NCBI GenBank assembly: GCA_903925535.1
Contig: CAIYFY010000069.1
Span: forward strand, 1-33,431
Origin: an uncultured Bacteroidota bacterium
GTDB lineage: Bacteria; Bacteroidota; Bacteroidia; Chitinophagales; Saprospiraceae
Reading direction: 5' to 3'
DNA: 33,431 nucleotides
Both the position numbers and the translations under genes were made by a program. Each line of letters begins with the position of its first letter. Within the stretch, counting starts at the first letter, position 1. Below are positions 17,719 to 25,414 of the stretch, one piece after another. The notes under the pieces are model-generated. The model had not been told where the DNA came from and searched no databases. It saw nothing but the letters and a program-made list of their open reading frames with translations.

Positions 17719-17747
17719 TAAAAATATTTCAAAAAAATTTTTTTCAA
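17719..17747 (-). promoter_or_regulatory. Possible promoter of the solute-binding-protein operon
   Basis: On the minus strand TTG (17747-17745) is followed after 18 nt by TATTTTTA (17726-17719), an imperfect match to TAnnTTTG. The spacer is nearly all A/T. The predicted start lies about 40 nt before the ATG at 17673. The same 197-nt gap also has to hold the sigma-factor promoter, which I could not identify. Confidence 0.3.
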
Positions 17748-17870
17748 GGGAACTTTAAAATTTGGAAGTTCGTTAAACAACTTTAGTAGGCTACATTATT
17801 CAGGAAATTTTTGCTTTTCAGCCTTGAATTCCCGGTATGTCCGAATACTACTCTAAACAGCAACACTCTT

Positions 17871-18449
17871 ATGAAATCTTCAACCTACACCGAAGAACAA
17901 ATGAGACAACAGGTTTTCAGTGCGGAGCTACTCCCGCACTACACTGCTATCTACTCTTTCGCCTATCGTCTGACAGGGGGCGACAAAGGAAAGTCCGGGG
18001 ATCTTGTGCAGGAAACTTATGAAAAAGCCTGGCGTTCCATACACCTCTATGTTCCCGGAACAAACTCCAGGGCCTGGTTGTTTCGTATCTGCCACCGTGC
18101 ATTCATCAATCACTGGAGAAAGGTAAAAAATGTACCAGTGAAACTGGGCCTGGATGCTGCCGGCGGAATTCAGTCTGACAGTGAGCCAAACCACACACAG
18201 ATGGGCGACGAGGTAATGAACGCCATCAACCAGCTGCCGAAGCCACAACGTATTGTGCTTCTGCTCGATCTTGAGGATTTCTCCTACGAGGAAATCGCTC
18301 TTGTCCTGAAAATACGTATTGGTACCGTGCGTTCCCGACTGCACCGTGCCCGCAAGACTCTGCAAGAGGTACTGCGGCAGTACGCACAAAATCTGGGCTA
18401 CCCGGTAGCTGACGATGCAGTTCTAACATTTTCAACTTGCGACCAGTAA
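17871..18449 (+). CDS. RNA polymerase sigma factor, sigma-70 family (ECF-like)
   Basis: The 192-residue protein has two sigma domains. Region 2 covers residues about 15-80 (LPHYTAIYSFAYRLTGGD, then DLVQETYEKAWRSI and the DNA-melting part AWLFRICHRAFINHWRK). Region 4 covers about 115-170 (INQLPKPQRIVLLLDLEDFSYEEIALVL, and the helix-turn-helix IRIGTVRSRLHRARKTLQEVL). The length and lack of regions 1 and 3 place it with ECF or ECF-like factors. I begin at 17871 (MKSSTYTEEQMRQQ); a frame open from 17811 adds 20 residues unlike the family. No canonical anti-sigma factor is adjacent; the next gene encodes a small soluble protein of unknown function. Confidence 0.9.
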   Translation: MKSSTYTEEQMRQQVFSAELLPHYTAIYSFAYRLTGGDKGKSGDLVQETYEKAWRSIHLYVPGTNSRAWLFRICHRAFINHWRKVKNVPVKLGLDAAGGIQSDSEPNHTQMGDEVMNAINQLPKPQRIVLLLDLEDFSYEEIALVLKIRIGTVRSRLHRARKTLQEVLRQYAQNLGYPVADDAVLTFSTCDQ

Positions 18450-18460
18450 ACACAAAACCA

Positions 18461-18523
18461 AAGAGCATGTCCGGGTTTCTCTGATGAACAAAATCAACCA
18501 GATGAAATACCGGACATGCTCTT
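18461..18523. repeat. 14-bp perfect hairpin after the sigma-factor gene
   Basis: AAGAGCATGTCCGG (18461-18474) and CCGGACATGCTCTT (18510-18523) are exact reverse complements around a 35-nt loop. The loop can extend the stem by pairing TTTCTCTG with CAGATGAAA, leaving a bulge. It starts 12 nt after the sigma-factor stop. No T-run follows (AAAGGGCC), so it is not a standard terminator. It could be an mRNA-stabilising 3' hairpin, a REP-like dispersed element, or an attenuator between the sigma gene and 18791. Confidence 0.75.
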
Positions 18524-18790
18524 AAAGGGCCGTCAGGAACCAATAAAACTCAACATTTCATGTCTTTCACAAGCATACGCATACAAGTCAATTCGCCTCG
18601 CCAGTTTCGGTGTGGCTCCTTGTTCTTGCTTTCCGGCACTACCTCCGAAAATAATAGGCAGTTTTCCTCAATACGCTCTTCTATGGTTGGCAACCAGGCA
18701 GCGCGACGGTCAACTCCCGGGGTTTGTGTCAGACTAGGCAAGGCAAGCAGAGGTATTGATATGTATTCGGATGCACAAATTAATTTTACT
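18524..18790. other. Intergenic stretch with no supported feature
   Basis: Together with the hairpin this makes a 341-nt gap between the sigma gene and the small gene at 18791. Both strands have open frames across it (18560-19042 plus, 18550-19035 minus), but neither shows a recognisable motif or a convincing start. I found no TAnnTTTG promoter, terminator or tRNA-like structure here. Confidence 0.5.
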
Positions 18791-19042
18791 ATGAACAACG
18801 AAACAAATCTGCCAATCGGAAAACTCCAGCAAACAGGAAACAAGTTAACCGCCGAACCAACCGATCCAACCCCTGATTTTTCAAGCCTGGGAAATGATGA
18901 CTTCCAAAAAACGCCCAGGGTCCGTGAATTTGAGTCCAGTGATGACGAATCGTTCCGGACGTGGCTCAAAGCCAACACACCCAACCAGTCTGTACCTCCT
19001 TCCCTTTTAGAAAGACTGAAGAATATTCCCTTCAAGTATTGA
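18791..19042 (+). CDS. Small protein of unknown function downstream of the sigma factor
   Basis: I do not recognise this 83-residue product. It has a polar, Thr/Asn/Pro-rich N-terminal half and a more ordered C-terminal end, FRTWLKANTPNQSVPPSLLE followed by RLKNIPF. It has no signal peptide, membrane segment or zinc-binding anti-sigma motif. The start at 18791 (MNNETNLPIG) is the best placed ATG; an in-frame ATG at 18761 would add ten residues. A strong terminator 60 nt downstream supports transcription in this direction. Its place after a sigma factor makes a regulatory or target role possible, but this is only inference. Confidence 0.55.
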   Translation: MNNETNLPIGKLQQTGNKLTAEPTDPTPDFSSLGNDDFQKTPRVREFESSDDESFRTWLKANTPNQSVPPSLLERLKNIPFKY

Positions 19043-19101
19043 CTCCAATGTTGACCTTCTCACTTTAATATCGTTTGTCCCTTCCATACAGACATTATGA
19101 T

Positions 19102-19132
19102 GCCGGAGTCTCCCTGACGCTCCGGCTTTTTT
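19102..19132 (+). terminator. Rho-independent terminator after the small gene
   Basis: GCCGGAG (19102-19108) pairs with CTCCGGC (19120-19126) over an 11-nt loop, followed by six T. Its 7-bp stem is identical to that of the terminator at 9109-9141. Confidence 0.88.
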
Positions 19133-19183
19133 ATTGTTGTCCAGCCTGTCAGTATCGGGTTTTTACTTTTTATTTTAACAAAC

Positions 19184-19213
19184 TTGGATTTTGGGATTAT
19201 TTTAGCACCTTTG
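19184..19213 (+). promoter_or_regulatory. Promoter of the TonB-dependent receptor gene
   Basis: TTG (19184-19186) is separated by 19 nt from CACCTTTG (19206-19213), one base off the Bacteroidota -7 consensus TAnnTTTG and with ideal spacing. Transcription would begin near 19220, giving a leader of about 36 nt before the ATG at 19256. Confidence 0.6.
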
Positions 19214-19255
19214 TACATCAATTTTGAAACATCTAACCACTAACCTTTTCTTTAA

Positions 19256-22045
19256 ATGAACAAAATTTTTTACATTCTCTTGTTCACGGCCTTCCTCGGC
19301 ACGAGTAAAACGTATGCCCAGGATGCACAGATGGCCGTCAGCGGGAAAGTTACGGATGCCGCCAACGGCTCGGCTCTTCCCGGTGTTACTATCCGGGTTG
19401 AGGGCAAAAATGCCGGAACCACTTCTGATGCCAACGGTGGTTATGCCCTGAAAGTGTCTGTGGGCGACCTCCTGATCTTTACCTACACGGGATACAAGGA
19501 GCAAAAAGTAGCTGCCAACAGCAAAACAATTGATGTGCGCATGGATGCCGATGGTATCGCCCTCGAGCAGATTGTGGTGGTCGGCAGCCGGCGAGCCAAT
19601 CGCGTCAAAACCGAGACGCCTGTCCCGGTGGATGTTATCAATGTGGCTGCCAACACAGTCAACTCCGCACGCGCAGATGTGACAGCCATGCTGAATTACA
19701 CGGCGCCTTCTTTCAACTACAACAAACAGAGCGGCTCCGATGGAGCTGATCATATTGACCTGGCCACACTGCGCGGTCTGGGCCCCGACCAGACGCTGGT
19801 GCTCATCAATGGCAAACGTCGCCATCAGACTGCTTTCGTCTCTGTCTTCGGTACGCGCGGACGAGGAGCTTCGGGTACGGATCTCAATGCCCTGCCCGCT
19901 GCCGCCATAGATCGCATCGAAATCCTGCGCGATGGTGCCTCGGCTCAGTACGGTTCCGATGCCATGGCAGGTGTGATTAACATCATCCTCAAGGAAAATA
20001 TCGGCAAGCCGACGCTTGACCTCGGCGTATCAGGGTATTATGATCCCAAGTATAACCCCGCTTTCATTACTGCTGATGACAAAGACGTATACGGTGCCTC
20101 TCACCTCGGCCAGTATGAAACCGGCAACAATAACAAGATGGATGGCCTGGCGTACAACGCATCCTTCAATTACGGAATGCCTTTCGGAAAGCCGGGCGGC
20201 GTGATTAACTTCACCCTGAATTACGCCAATCAGGACAAAACATTCCGTCAGGAATTTGGCGGAAACCTTCCGATTTCGATTTACAGAAGGGCGCATGGTG
20301 ATGCTTCACTGAATGCCTACGGCGCATTCTATAACGCCGAAACACCCATTAAAGAGGGCGGAAAACTCGATTTCTACTCCTTTGGTGGCGCCAACTACAA
20401 GAAATCGGATGCCTTTGCCTTTACCCGCAATTTTTCGGCGAGGCCCGACCGTTTCCCTACCACGGCTGCCGGCGACCTGATACCTGTCGAAGGAATTATC
20501 AAGACTACGCCCGACGGAGAAAGTTATTTCAACCCGCATATACAGACAGAAATCCGCGACCTGTCGTGGGTGGGCGGCTTCCGCGGCGCTTTCGACAACG
20601 GATGGCAGTGGGACCTGAGCCAGACAATCGGATATAACAACTTCCACTTTTACGGCGACAAGACCTTTAATGCCGGACTGGGACCTACCGTCACACATTT
20701 CGACGATGGTGGCTTCTCTTTCCGCCAGAACACAACCAACCTGAATCTGAACAGGGAGTACCCTGAAATCATGCACGGCTTTGGTCTGGCCTTCGGTGCC
20801 GAGTACCGCAATGAGAATTACGTGCTCTTCGCTGGTCAGCAGGGCTCCTATGCCAACTATGACGAAAACAAGGCCACGGGTGCACAGGGTTTCCCCGGCT
20901 ACCAACCCTCCGACGAGGTGGACGCAACCCGCAGCTGTGCCGGCGTTTATGCCGATGCCGAACTTGACGTGACTTCCAAACTGCTGCTCGGTGGCGCAGT
21001 CCGCGTTGAGAATTACAGCGATTTTGGCAATACGCTCAACTGGAAAGCGGCAGCCCGCTACAAGCTGCTCGACGACTTCAACCTGCGCGGCTCCTTCAGC
21101 ACCGGCTTCCGGGCTCCATCCCTGCAACAGATCAACTTCAGCAGCACGTTCACTACGGTACAGGGCGGACAAATTTCCGAAGTGAAAATTGCGCCCAATC
21201 TCAGCCGTATCACGCAGTCGGCAGGTATAGAGCCGCTCAAGCAGGAGCGTTCAAGCAATGCCAGCATCGGCTTCTCCCTGAAGCCTATCCCGCAGCTAAG
21301 CGTAACGGTGGATGCCTATCAGGTAAAGGTGGAAGACCGGGTGGTGCTTTCCGGGCAGTTCAGCGCAGATGATACCTCGCTGGATCCCAACTTCACCGGA
21401 ACCCTGCAGGACCTCGATGTGAGTCTGGCCCAGTTCTTTGTGAATGCCGTGAATACAACCAACCGCGGTGTGGATATCGTGGTGGATTACAACCGCAGAA
21501 TTTCGAGCGACCAGACAATCCGTTTCCTTTTGGCGGGCAACCTGCAGGACATGACCATTGACAAGGTAAATGTACCTGCTGCACTGGGCAACAATGAGCA
21601 GAACTTCTTCAGCGATCGCGAGCGCGCGTTTGTGCTTGCCTCGGCGCCCAAAACCAAAATGGGTCTTACACTGGAGTACGGAGTGAAAAAACTTACTGTG
21701 GGAACCAGGTTCACTTACTTTGGCGAAATTACCCTGTACGGATATGGCGAAGACGGTCTCGGAATCAATCCGACCGTACCCAAAGACGATGGAAGCGGCT
21801 CTGTGCCCGATCAGTACGTATATGGCGGAAAACTGGTTCCGGATGTCTATCTGGGCTGGAAATTCAGCAAAAAAATGTCGCTGCATCTCGGTGCCGACAA
21901 CTTCCTCAATGTACATCCTGATCTGGGTTTTGTACCCGGTGCTGCGGGCTGGGCTTTCAACAACGAAACCGGTGGTCCGTGGGATGCCGTGCAGATGGGT
22001 GGCAACGGTATGCGCCTGTTTACGCGCCTGACTATGAATTTTTAA
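19256..22045 (+). CDS. TonB-dependent receptor with carboxypeptidase-regulatory-like domain
   Basis: This 929-residue outer-membrane protein has a signal peptide (MNKIFYILLFTAFLGTSKTYAQ). Residues about 28-100 form the carboxypeptidase-regulatory-like domain common in this phylum (VSGKVTDAANGSALPGVTIR). The TonB-box/plug region begins at EQIVVVGSRRANR and contains LVLINGKRRHQ and the plug signature AIDRIEILRDGASAQYGSDA. A large beta-barrel follows and ends in LFTRLTMNF with a terminal Phe, as outer-membrane barrels do. The gene stands alone between its own promoter and terminator, with no SusD-like partner, so it is more like a siderophore- or vitamin-type receptor than a glycan SusCD pair. 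The ligand is unknown. Confidence 0.94.
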   Translation: MNKIFYILLFTAFLGTSKTYAQDAQMAVSGKVTDAANGSALPGVTIRVEGKNAGTTSDANGGYALKVSVGDLLIFTYTGYKEQKVAANSKTIDVRMDADGIALEQIVVVGSRRANRVKTETPVPVDVINVAANTVNSARADVTAMLNYTAPSFNYNKQSGSDGADHIDLATLRGLGPDQTLVLINGKRRHQTAFVSVFGTRGRGASGTDLNALPAAAIDRIEILRDGASAQYGSDAMAGVINIILKENIGKPTLDLGVSGYYDPKYNPAFITADDKDVYGASHLGQYETGNNNKMDGLAYNASFNYGMPFGKPGGVINFTLNYANQDKTFRQEFGGNLPISIYRRAHGDASLNAYGAFYNAETPIKEGGKLDFYSFGGANYKKSDAFAFTRNFSARPDRFPTTAAGDLIPVEGIIKTTPDGESYFNPHIQTEIRDLSWVGGFRGAFDNGWQWDLSQTIGYNNFHFYGDKTFNAGLGPTVTHFDDGGFSFRQNTTNLNLNREYPEIMHGFGLAFGAEYRNENYVLFAGQQGSYANYDENKATGAQGFPGYQPSDEVDATRSCAGVYADAELDVTSKLLLGGAVRVENYSDFGNTLNWKAAARYKLLDDFNLRGSFSTGFRAPSLQQINFSSTFTTVQGGQISEVKIAPNLSRITQSAGIEPLKQERSSNASIGFSLKPIPQLSVTVDAYQVKVEDRVVLSGQFSADDTSLDPNFTGTLQDLDVSLAQFFVNAVNTTNRGVDIVVDYNRRISSDQTIRFLLAGNLQDMTIDKVNVPAALGNNEQNFFSDRERAFVLASAPKTKMGLTLEYGVKKLTVGTRFTYFGEITLYGYGEDGLGINPTVPKDDGSGSVPDQYVYGGKLVPDVYLGWKFSKKMSLHLGADNFLNVHPDLGFVPGAAGWAFNNETGGPWDAVQMGGNGMRLFTRLTMNF

Positions 22046-22067
22046 TTATCGGTGGAAATAGCCTGAA

Positions 22068-22105
22068 GCCTGCCGTGCCCCGAATCGAGTGCGGCGGGCT
22101 TTTTT
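22068..22105 (+). terminator. Rho-independent terminator after the TonB-dependent receptor
   Basis: GCCTGCCG (22068-22075) pairs with CGGCGGGC (22092-22099), with one G-U pair, followed by six T, a G and six more T. It lies 22 nt after the receptor stop codon. Confidence 0.85.
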
Positions 22106-22214
22106 GTTTTTTACAGCAAATTCCATATCGTATAAGTTTTGTAACTTACAGGATATACCGATGGCCAATTTTTTACTGAATTAACTTTTTGAACAAGTCT
22201 TAAACTACTCAGGT

Positions 22215-22385
22215 ATGAAAAAGAGTCCAATCACATTTCTTCTGAACTCCTTTGTTATGTTCAATCTATCCGCCCAAGGGTTCGACTTTGCTCCCGTTGG
22301 TGCAAAATGGTATTATTCAGAGTTGAATCAATTCCTTCAGGGACTTAATACGCCCGCTCATCCCGGTTCTCCACGAAATTCATAA
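22215..22385 (+). pseudogene. Truncated 5' end of a secreted (type IX-style) protein gene
   Basis: A 56-codon frame starts MKKSPITFLLNSFVMFNLSA, a plausible signal peptide, and continues QGFDFAPVGAKWYYSE. The stretch FAPVGAKWYYSE is typical of the mature N-terminus of many long Bacteroidota surface proteins that carry a type IX sorting domain. After it the likeness stops: the frame runs on for 20 residues into the antisense of the purF 3' end (purF stops at 22345) and terminates at 22383-22385. The gene has therefore lost nearly all its body, with the break near 22325-22345. The local DNA is more A/T-rich than its neighbours. A real short peptide cannot be excluded. Confidence 0.6.
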
Positions 22386-24237
22386 ATGCCCGGTTTGCCA
22401 CCCGGTTGCCGCCCGGTGTCGGGTAGCGCCCGGAGAAGTACCAGTCGCCGGTATTTCCGGGGCAGGCCTCATGCAGTCCGTCGAGCGTCTGGAAAATAAT
22501 ATCCAGCTGCGGTTTAAGTCCGGCCGGCTTTACAATTTCGGCAATTTTTTTGCTGATTTGCGTGTATTCGAACAGGTCGTACAGTTGAATAACTTCATTC
22601 TGTACCGCCTCTACAGGCAGCATTTCGGATCTTTTACAGCGCTCGTAAGTTTCCTGCAGCATTTTTTCCTGTCCGGATTCCCGGAGGAGTTCGACGAGTG
22701 CCTGAAAAGCCACGAAATCTTTCATCTTGCTCATATCAATACCGTAGCAATCGGGGAACCGGATTTGCGGGGCGCTGCTGAGGATGATGATTCGCTTCGG
22801 GCGCAGTCGCGCAGTGATACTGACTATACTGTCGCGCAGGGTAGTACCGCGCACGATAGAGTCGTCGAGTAATACCAGCGTGTCTTTGTCATCCTGGCAG
22901 ATACCGTAGGTGACGTCATACACATGGTTGACCATGTTGTTGCGCACTTTTTTGTCGGCGATGAATGTGCGCTGTTTGTCGTCTTTGTGGACGAGCTTTT
23001 CGTTTCGGGTATGGACGGCCAGTATCTGGGCTACCTTTTCGGGGGTAATTTTCCCCTTCAGGCCCATGATTTGTTCGTGTTTCCACTTGTCCAGTTCCTT
23101 GTCGAGGCCTTCCATCAGTCCGTAAAAAGCGGCCTCCGCGGTGTTGGGAATGAACGAAAAAACGGAATTTTTAAAGTCAAAATTTACTGACTCGAGTACC
23201 GGGTGAGCGAGTTGTTCGCCGAGTTTTTTGCGTTCCTGATAAATTTCGCGGTCGTTACCGCGGCTGAAGTAGATACGTTCGAAGGAGCAGGCTTTCAGTT
23301 CGCGGGGTTCCGTGAATGGCAGTTCCTCGTATTTGTCGTTATACTTGATGATGAGTGCGTGGCCGGGCTTCAGTTCGCGTACATCTTTGTAGGAAACATT
23401 GAAGACTGACTGGATGGCCGGGCGTTCGGATGCGCCGACAATTACTTCATCATCGGCGTACCAGTAGGCTGGTCGTATTCCGTTGGGGTCGCGCATCAGG
23501 AAAGCATCGCCGTGGCCGATCATACCGCCGAGTACATATCCACCGTCGAACTTTTTACAGGCGCGGCGGAGCAGCCGCTGTACATCGAGATTTTCGAAAA
23601 TGAGCTGGTTAATGGCCTGATTGGTCATTCCCTCCGGTTTGAACCAGGTGTGCAGTCGTTGCACTTCATCGTCGAGAAAATGCCCGATTTTTTCGAGTAC
23701 TGTTACCGTGTCGCTTTTTTCCTTGGGGTACTGACCGAGTTCGACGAGCTCCTGAAAGAGCTCATCCACGTTGGTCATATTGAAATTACCTGCCAGAAGC
23801 AGGTTCCTGTTAATCCAGTTATTCTGTCGGTGAAAGGGATGCACGCGTTCGATGCTGTTGTCGCCGTGCGTCCCGTACCGGAGGTGGCCCATGAGTACCT
23901 CGCCGGTGTAGGGCATATTGGCGCGGAGCCATACCGGGTCGTTGAGTTGTTCCGGAGTAACAGCATTCAGGCGCGACCATACCATTTCAAAGAGATCTGC
24001 CAGGTAGTTGGGCGCGTTGCTTCTCTTGCGGCTGATATATCGCGTACCGGGTTGCGGGTTGAGCTTGATAGTTGCGATACCGGCGCCATCCTGCCCCCTG
24101 TTGCGCATTTTCTGCATCAGCAACTGCATTTTCTGAATGCCGTAGAATGCAGTGCCGTACTTCTTGTGGTAGTATTCGATGGGTTTGCGCAGGCGTATGA
24201 TCGCGATGCCACACTCGTGCTGAATTGAGTCGCTCAT
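22345..24237 (-). CDS. purF: Amidophosphoribosyltransferase
   Basis: The 630-residue enzyme catalyses the first committed step of purine synthesis (PRPP plus glutamine to phosphoribosylamine). The nucleophile is Cys9 in HECGIAI, meaning that an eight-residue propeptide is probably removed. RNRGQDGAGIA (45-55) and GHLRYGTHGDNS (117-128) are glutaminase-domain motifs. The phosphoribosyltransferase domain has the PRPP loop VLLDDSIVRGTT (455-466). It is longer than the roughly 500-residue enteric enzyme, with internal insertions and a C-terminal extension ending GDWYFSGRYPTPGGNRVANR; I take this as the long bacteroidete form. It is divergent from purC, with which it shares a promoter region. Confidence 0.93.
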   Translation of the reverse strand: MSDSIQHECGIAIIRLRKPIEYYHKKYGTAFYGIQKMQLLMQKMRNRGQDGAGIATIKLNPQPGTRYISRKRSNAPNYLADLFEMVWSRLNAVTPEQLNDPVWLRANMPYTGEVLMGHLRYGTHGDNSIERVHPFHRQNNWINRNLLLAGNFNMTNVDELFQELVELGQYPKEKSDTVTVLEKIGHFLDDEVQRLHTWFKPEGMTNQAINQLIFENLDVQRLLRRACKKFDGGYVLGGMIGHGDAFLMRDPNGIRPAYWYADDEVIVGASERPAIQSVFNVSYKDVRELKPGHALIIKYNDKYEELPFTEPRELKACSFERIYFSRGNDREIYQERKKLGEQLAHPVLESVNFDFKNSVFSFIPNTAEAAFYGLMEGLDKELDKWKHEQIMGLKGKITPEKVAQILAVHTRNEKLVHKDDKQRTFIADKKVRNNMVNHVYDVTYGICQDDKDTLVLLDDSIVRGTTLRDSIVSITARLRPKRIIILSSAPQIRFPDCYGIDMSKMKDFVAFQALVELLRESGQEKMLQETYERCKRSEMLPVEAVQNEVIQLYDLFEYTQISKKIAEIVKPAGLKPQLDIIFQTLDGLHEACPGNTGDWYFSGRYPTPGGNRVANRAFMNFVENRDERAY

Positions 24238-24259
24238 TCTGAAAGTATGGAAATACGGT

Positions 24260-24299
24260 GCAAAGGTACTGAAAACAATGGAAGAAATCAGACCTTTGC
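24260..24299. promoter_or_regulatory. Interleaved divergent purF/purC promoters
   Basis: GCAAAGGT (24260-24267) and ACCTTTGC (24292-24299) are a perfect 8-bp inverted repeat formed by two -7 elements. On the minus strand TACCTTTG (24268-24261) serves purF, with CTG 20 nt upstream. On the plus strand GACCTTTG (24291-24298) serves purC, with CTG (24269-24271) 19 nt upstream. Each promoter's -33 position abuts the other's -7, so polymerase could occupy only one at a time. The purC start of transcription falls at or next to its ATG (24303). Confidence 0.65.
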
Positions 24300-24302
24300 G
24301 TT

Positions 24303-25235
24303 ATGAAAGCACTTCGTGAAACAAAGTTCAGCCTTCCGGGCCAGACGGCCTTCTATCGCGGCAAGGTCCGCGATGTCTATTCAGTCGGAAATCGCCTCGT
24401 TATGGTGGCATCTGACCGTATTTCTGCCTTCGATCATATTTTGCCGCGGGCCATTCCGTTCAAGGGTGCCGTGCTGAATCAAATGGCAGCCTATTTCCTG
24501 AATGCCACCAGGGATATTTGTCCGAACTGGCTCATTTCCAGTCCCGACCCCAATGTGGCCATCGGGCATCGCTGTGAGCCCGTGCGGGTTGAGATGGTTA
24601 TCCGTGGTTATCTGGCCGGCCATGCTGCGCGCACCTACGCAGCAGGCCTGCGCGAGTTGTGCGGTGTTGAGCTGCCGGAGGGAATGAAAGAAAACGACCG
24701 TTTCCCCGAGCCAATCATCACACCGACCACCAAGGCCGAAGAGGGGCATGACGAGGATATTTCCAGAGCGGAGATACTCGCCCGCGGACTGGTGTCCGAG
24801 GAAGATTATGTTCAGATGGAGGCATACACCCGGGCCCTTTTTCAGCGCGGAACAGAGATGGCAGCCGCGCAGGGGCTCATTCTGGTAGATACCAAGTACG
24901 AATTCGGAAAGCTCGACGGAAAAGTTGTGCTCATGGACGAGATACACACCCCCGACAGTTCCAGATATTTTTACGCAGAGGGGTACGCTGAACGTCAGGC
25001 CCGTGGCGAGCGTCAGAAGCAGCTCAGCAAAGAGTTCGTGAGAGAGTGGCTGATGGCCAATGGTTTTCAGGGCAAGGAAGGGCAGCAAATGCCTGTCATG
25101 CCCGACGAGTTCGTGAACGAGATATCGGAACGCTACATAGAACTGTACGAAAAAGTGACAGGCCGTGCATTTGTCAGGGACACATCAGACGATCCTGAAT
25201 CTCGCATAGAAAGGAATATATTGGGGGCGCTGTAA
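24303..25235 (+). CDS. purC: Phosphoribosylaminoimidazole-succinocarboxamide synthase
   Basis: The 310-residue enzyme joins aspartate to CAIR to give SAICAR in purine synthesis. Diagnostic stretches are [20 protein letters not shown] followed by [26 protein letters not shown], the [14 protein letters not shown] loop, and [20 protein letters not shown]. Its length is that of the approximately 300-residue form, larger than the 240-residue enteric one. The start at 24303 is the first codon after the -7 element and leaves almost no leader. It is divergent from purF. Confidence 0.96.
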   Translation: MKALRETKFSLPGQTAFYRGKVRDVYSVGNRLVMVASDRISAFDHILPRAIPFKGAVLNQMAAYFLNATRDICPNWLISSPDPNVAIGHRCEPVRVEMVIRGYLAGHAARTYAAGLRELCGVELPEGMKENDRFPEPIITPTTKAEEGHDEDISRAEILARGLVSEEDYVQMEAYTRALFQRGTEMAAAQGLILVDTKYEFGKLDGKVVLMDEIHTPDSSRYFYAEGYAERQARGERQKQLSKEFVREWLMANGFQGKEGQQMPVMPDEFVNEISERYIELYEKVTGRAFVRDTSDDPESRIERNILGAL

Positions 25236-25352
25236 CAGATTTCTGTCCAAAAACAGAAACAATTTATTCCTGCAGGTTTTGCCCTGTGCATTCTCATGTT
25301 ACCTTAGCCGCGCCATTCTGTTTGGGATATTCCCGGTGGCACAGCTCAAATT

Positions 25353-25385
25353 ATTGCTGCTGTACGGCAGTAATGGTTTTTGTTT
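25353..25385 (+). terminator. Probable terminator between purC and the multidomain gene
   Basis: ATTGCTGC (25353-25360) pairs with GCAGTAAT (25367-25374), with one G-U-type pair, followed by GG and TTTTTGTTTT. It lies about 120 nt after the purC stop and 30 nt before the next ATG. Confidence 0.6.
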
Positions 25386-25414
25386 TACGAAACATCTTTG
25401 TACTACTTTCTGAC

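Noticed and set aside
18560..18790. N-terminal extension of the 83-residue small protein
   Set aside because: The 77 extra residues are low in pattern, have no family likeness and would span unexplained intergenic DNA; the ATG at 18791 is preferred.
18550..19035. 161-codon minus-strand frame across the gap after the sigma factor
   Set aside because: It lies over the small plus-strand gene and the plus-strand terminator, lacks a promoter and has no recognisable motif.
20306..21172. 288-codon minus-strand frame inside the TonB-dependent receptor
   Set aside because: It is wholly opposite a clear outer-membrane receptor and has no coding signature.
24260..24299. The 8-bp inverted repeat between purF and purC as a repressor operator
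   Set aside because: Its arms coincide exactly with two divergent -7 promoter elements, which explains the symmetry without a repressor.
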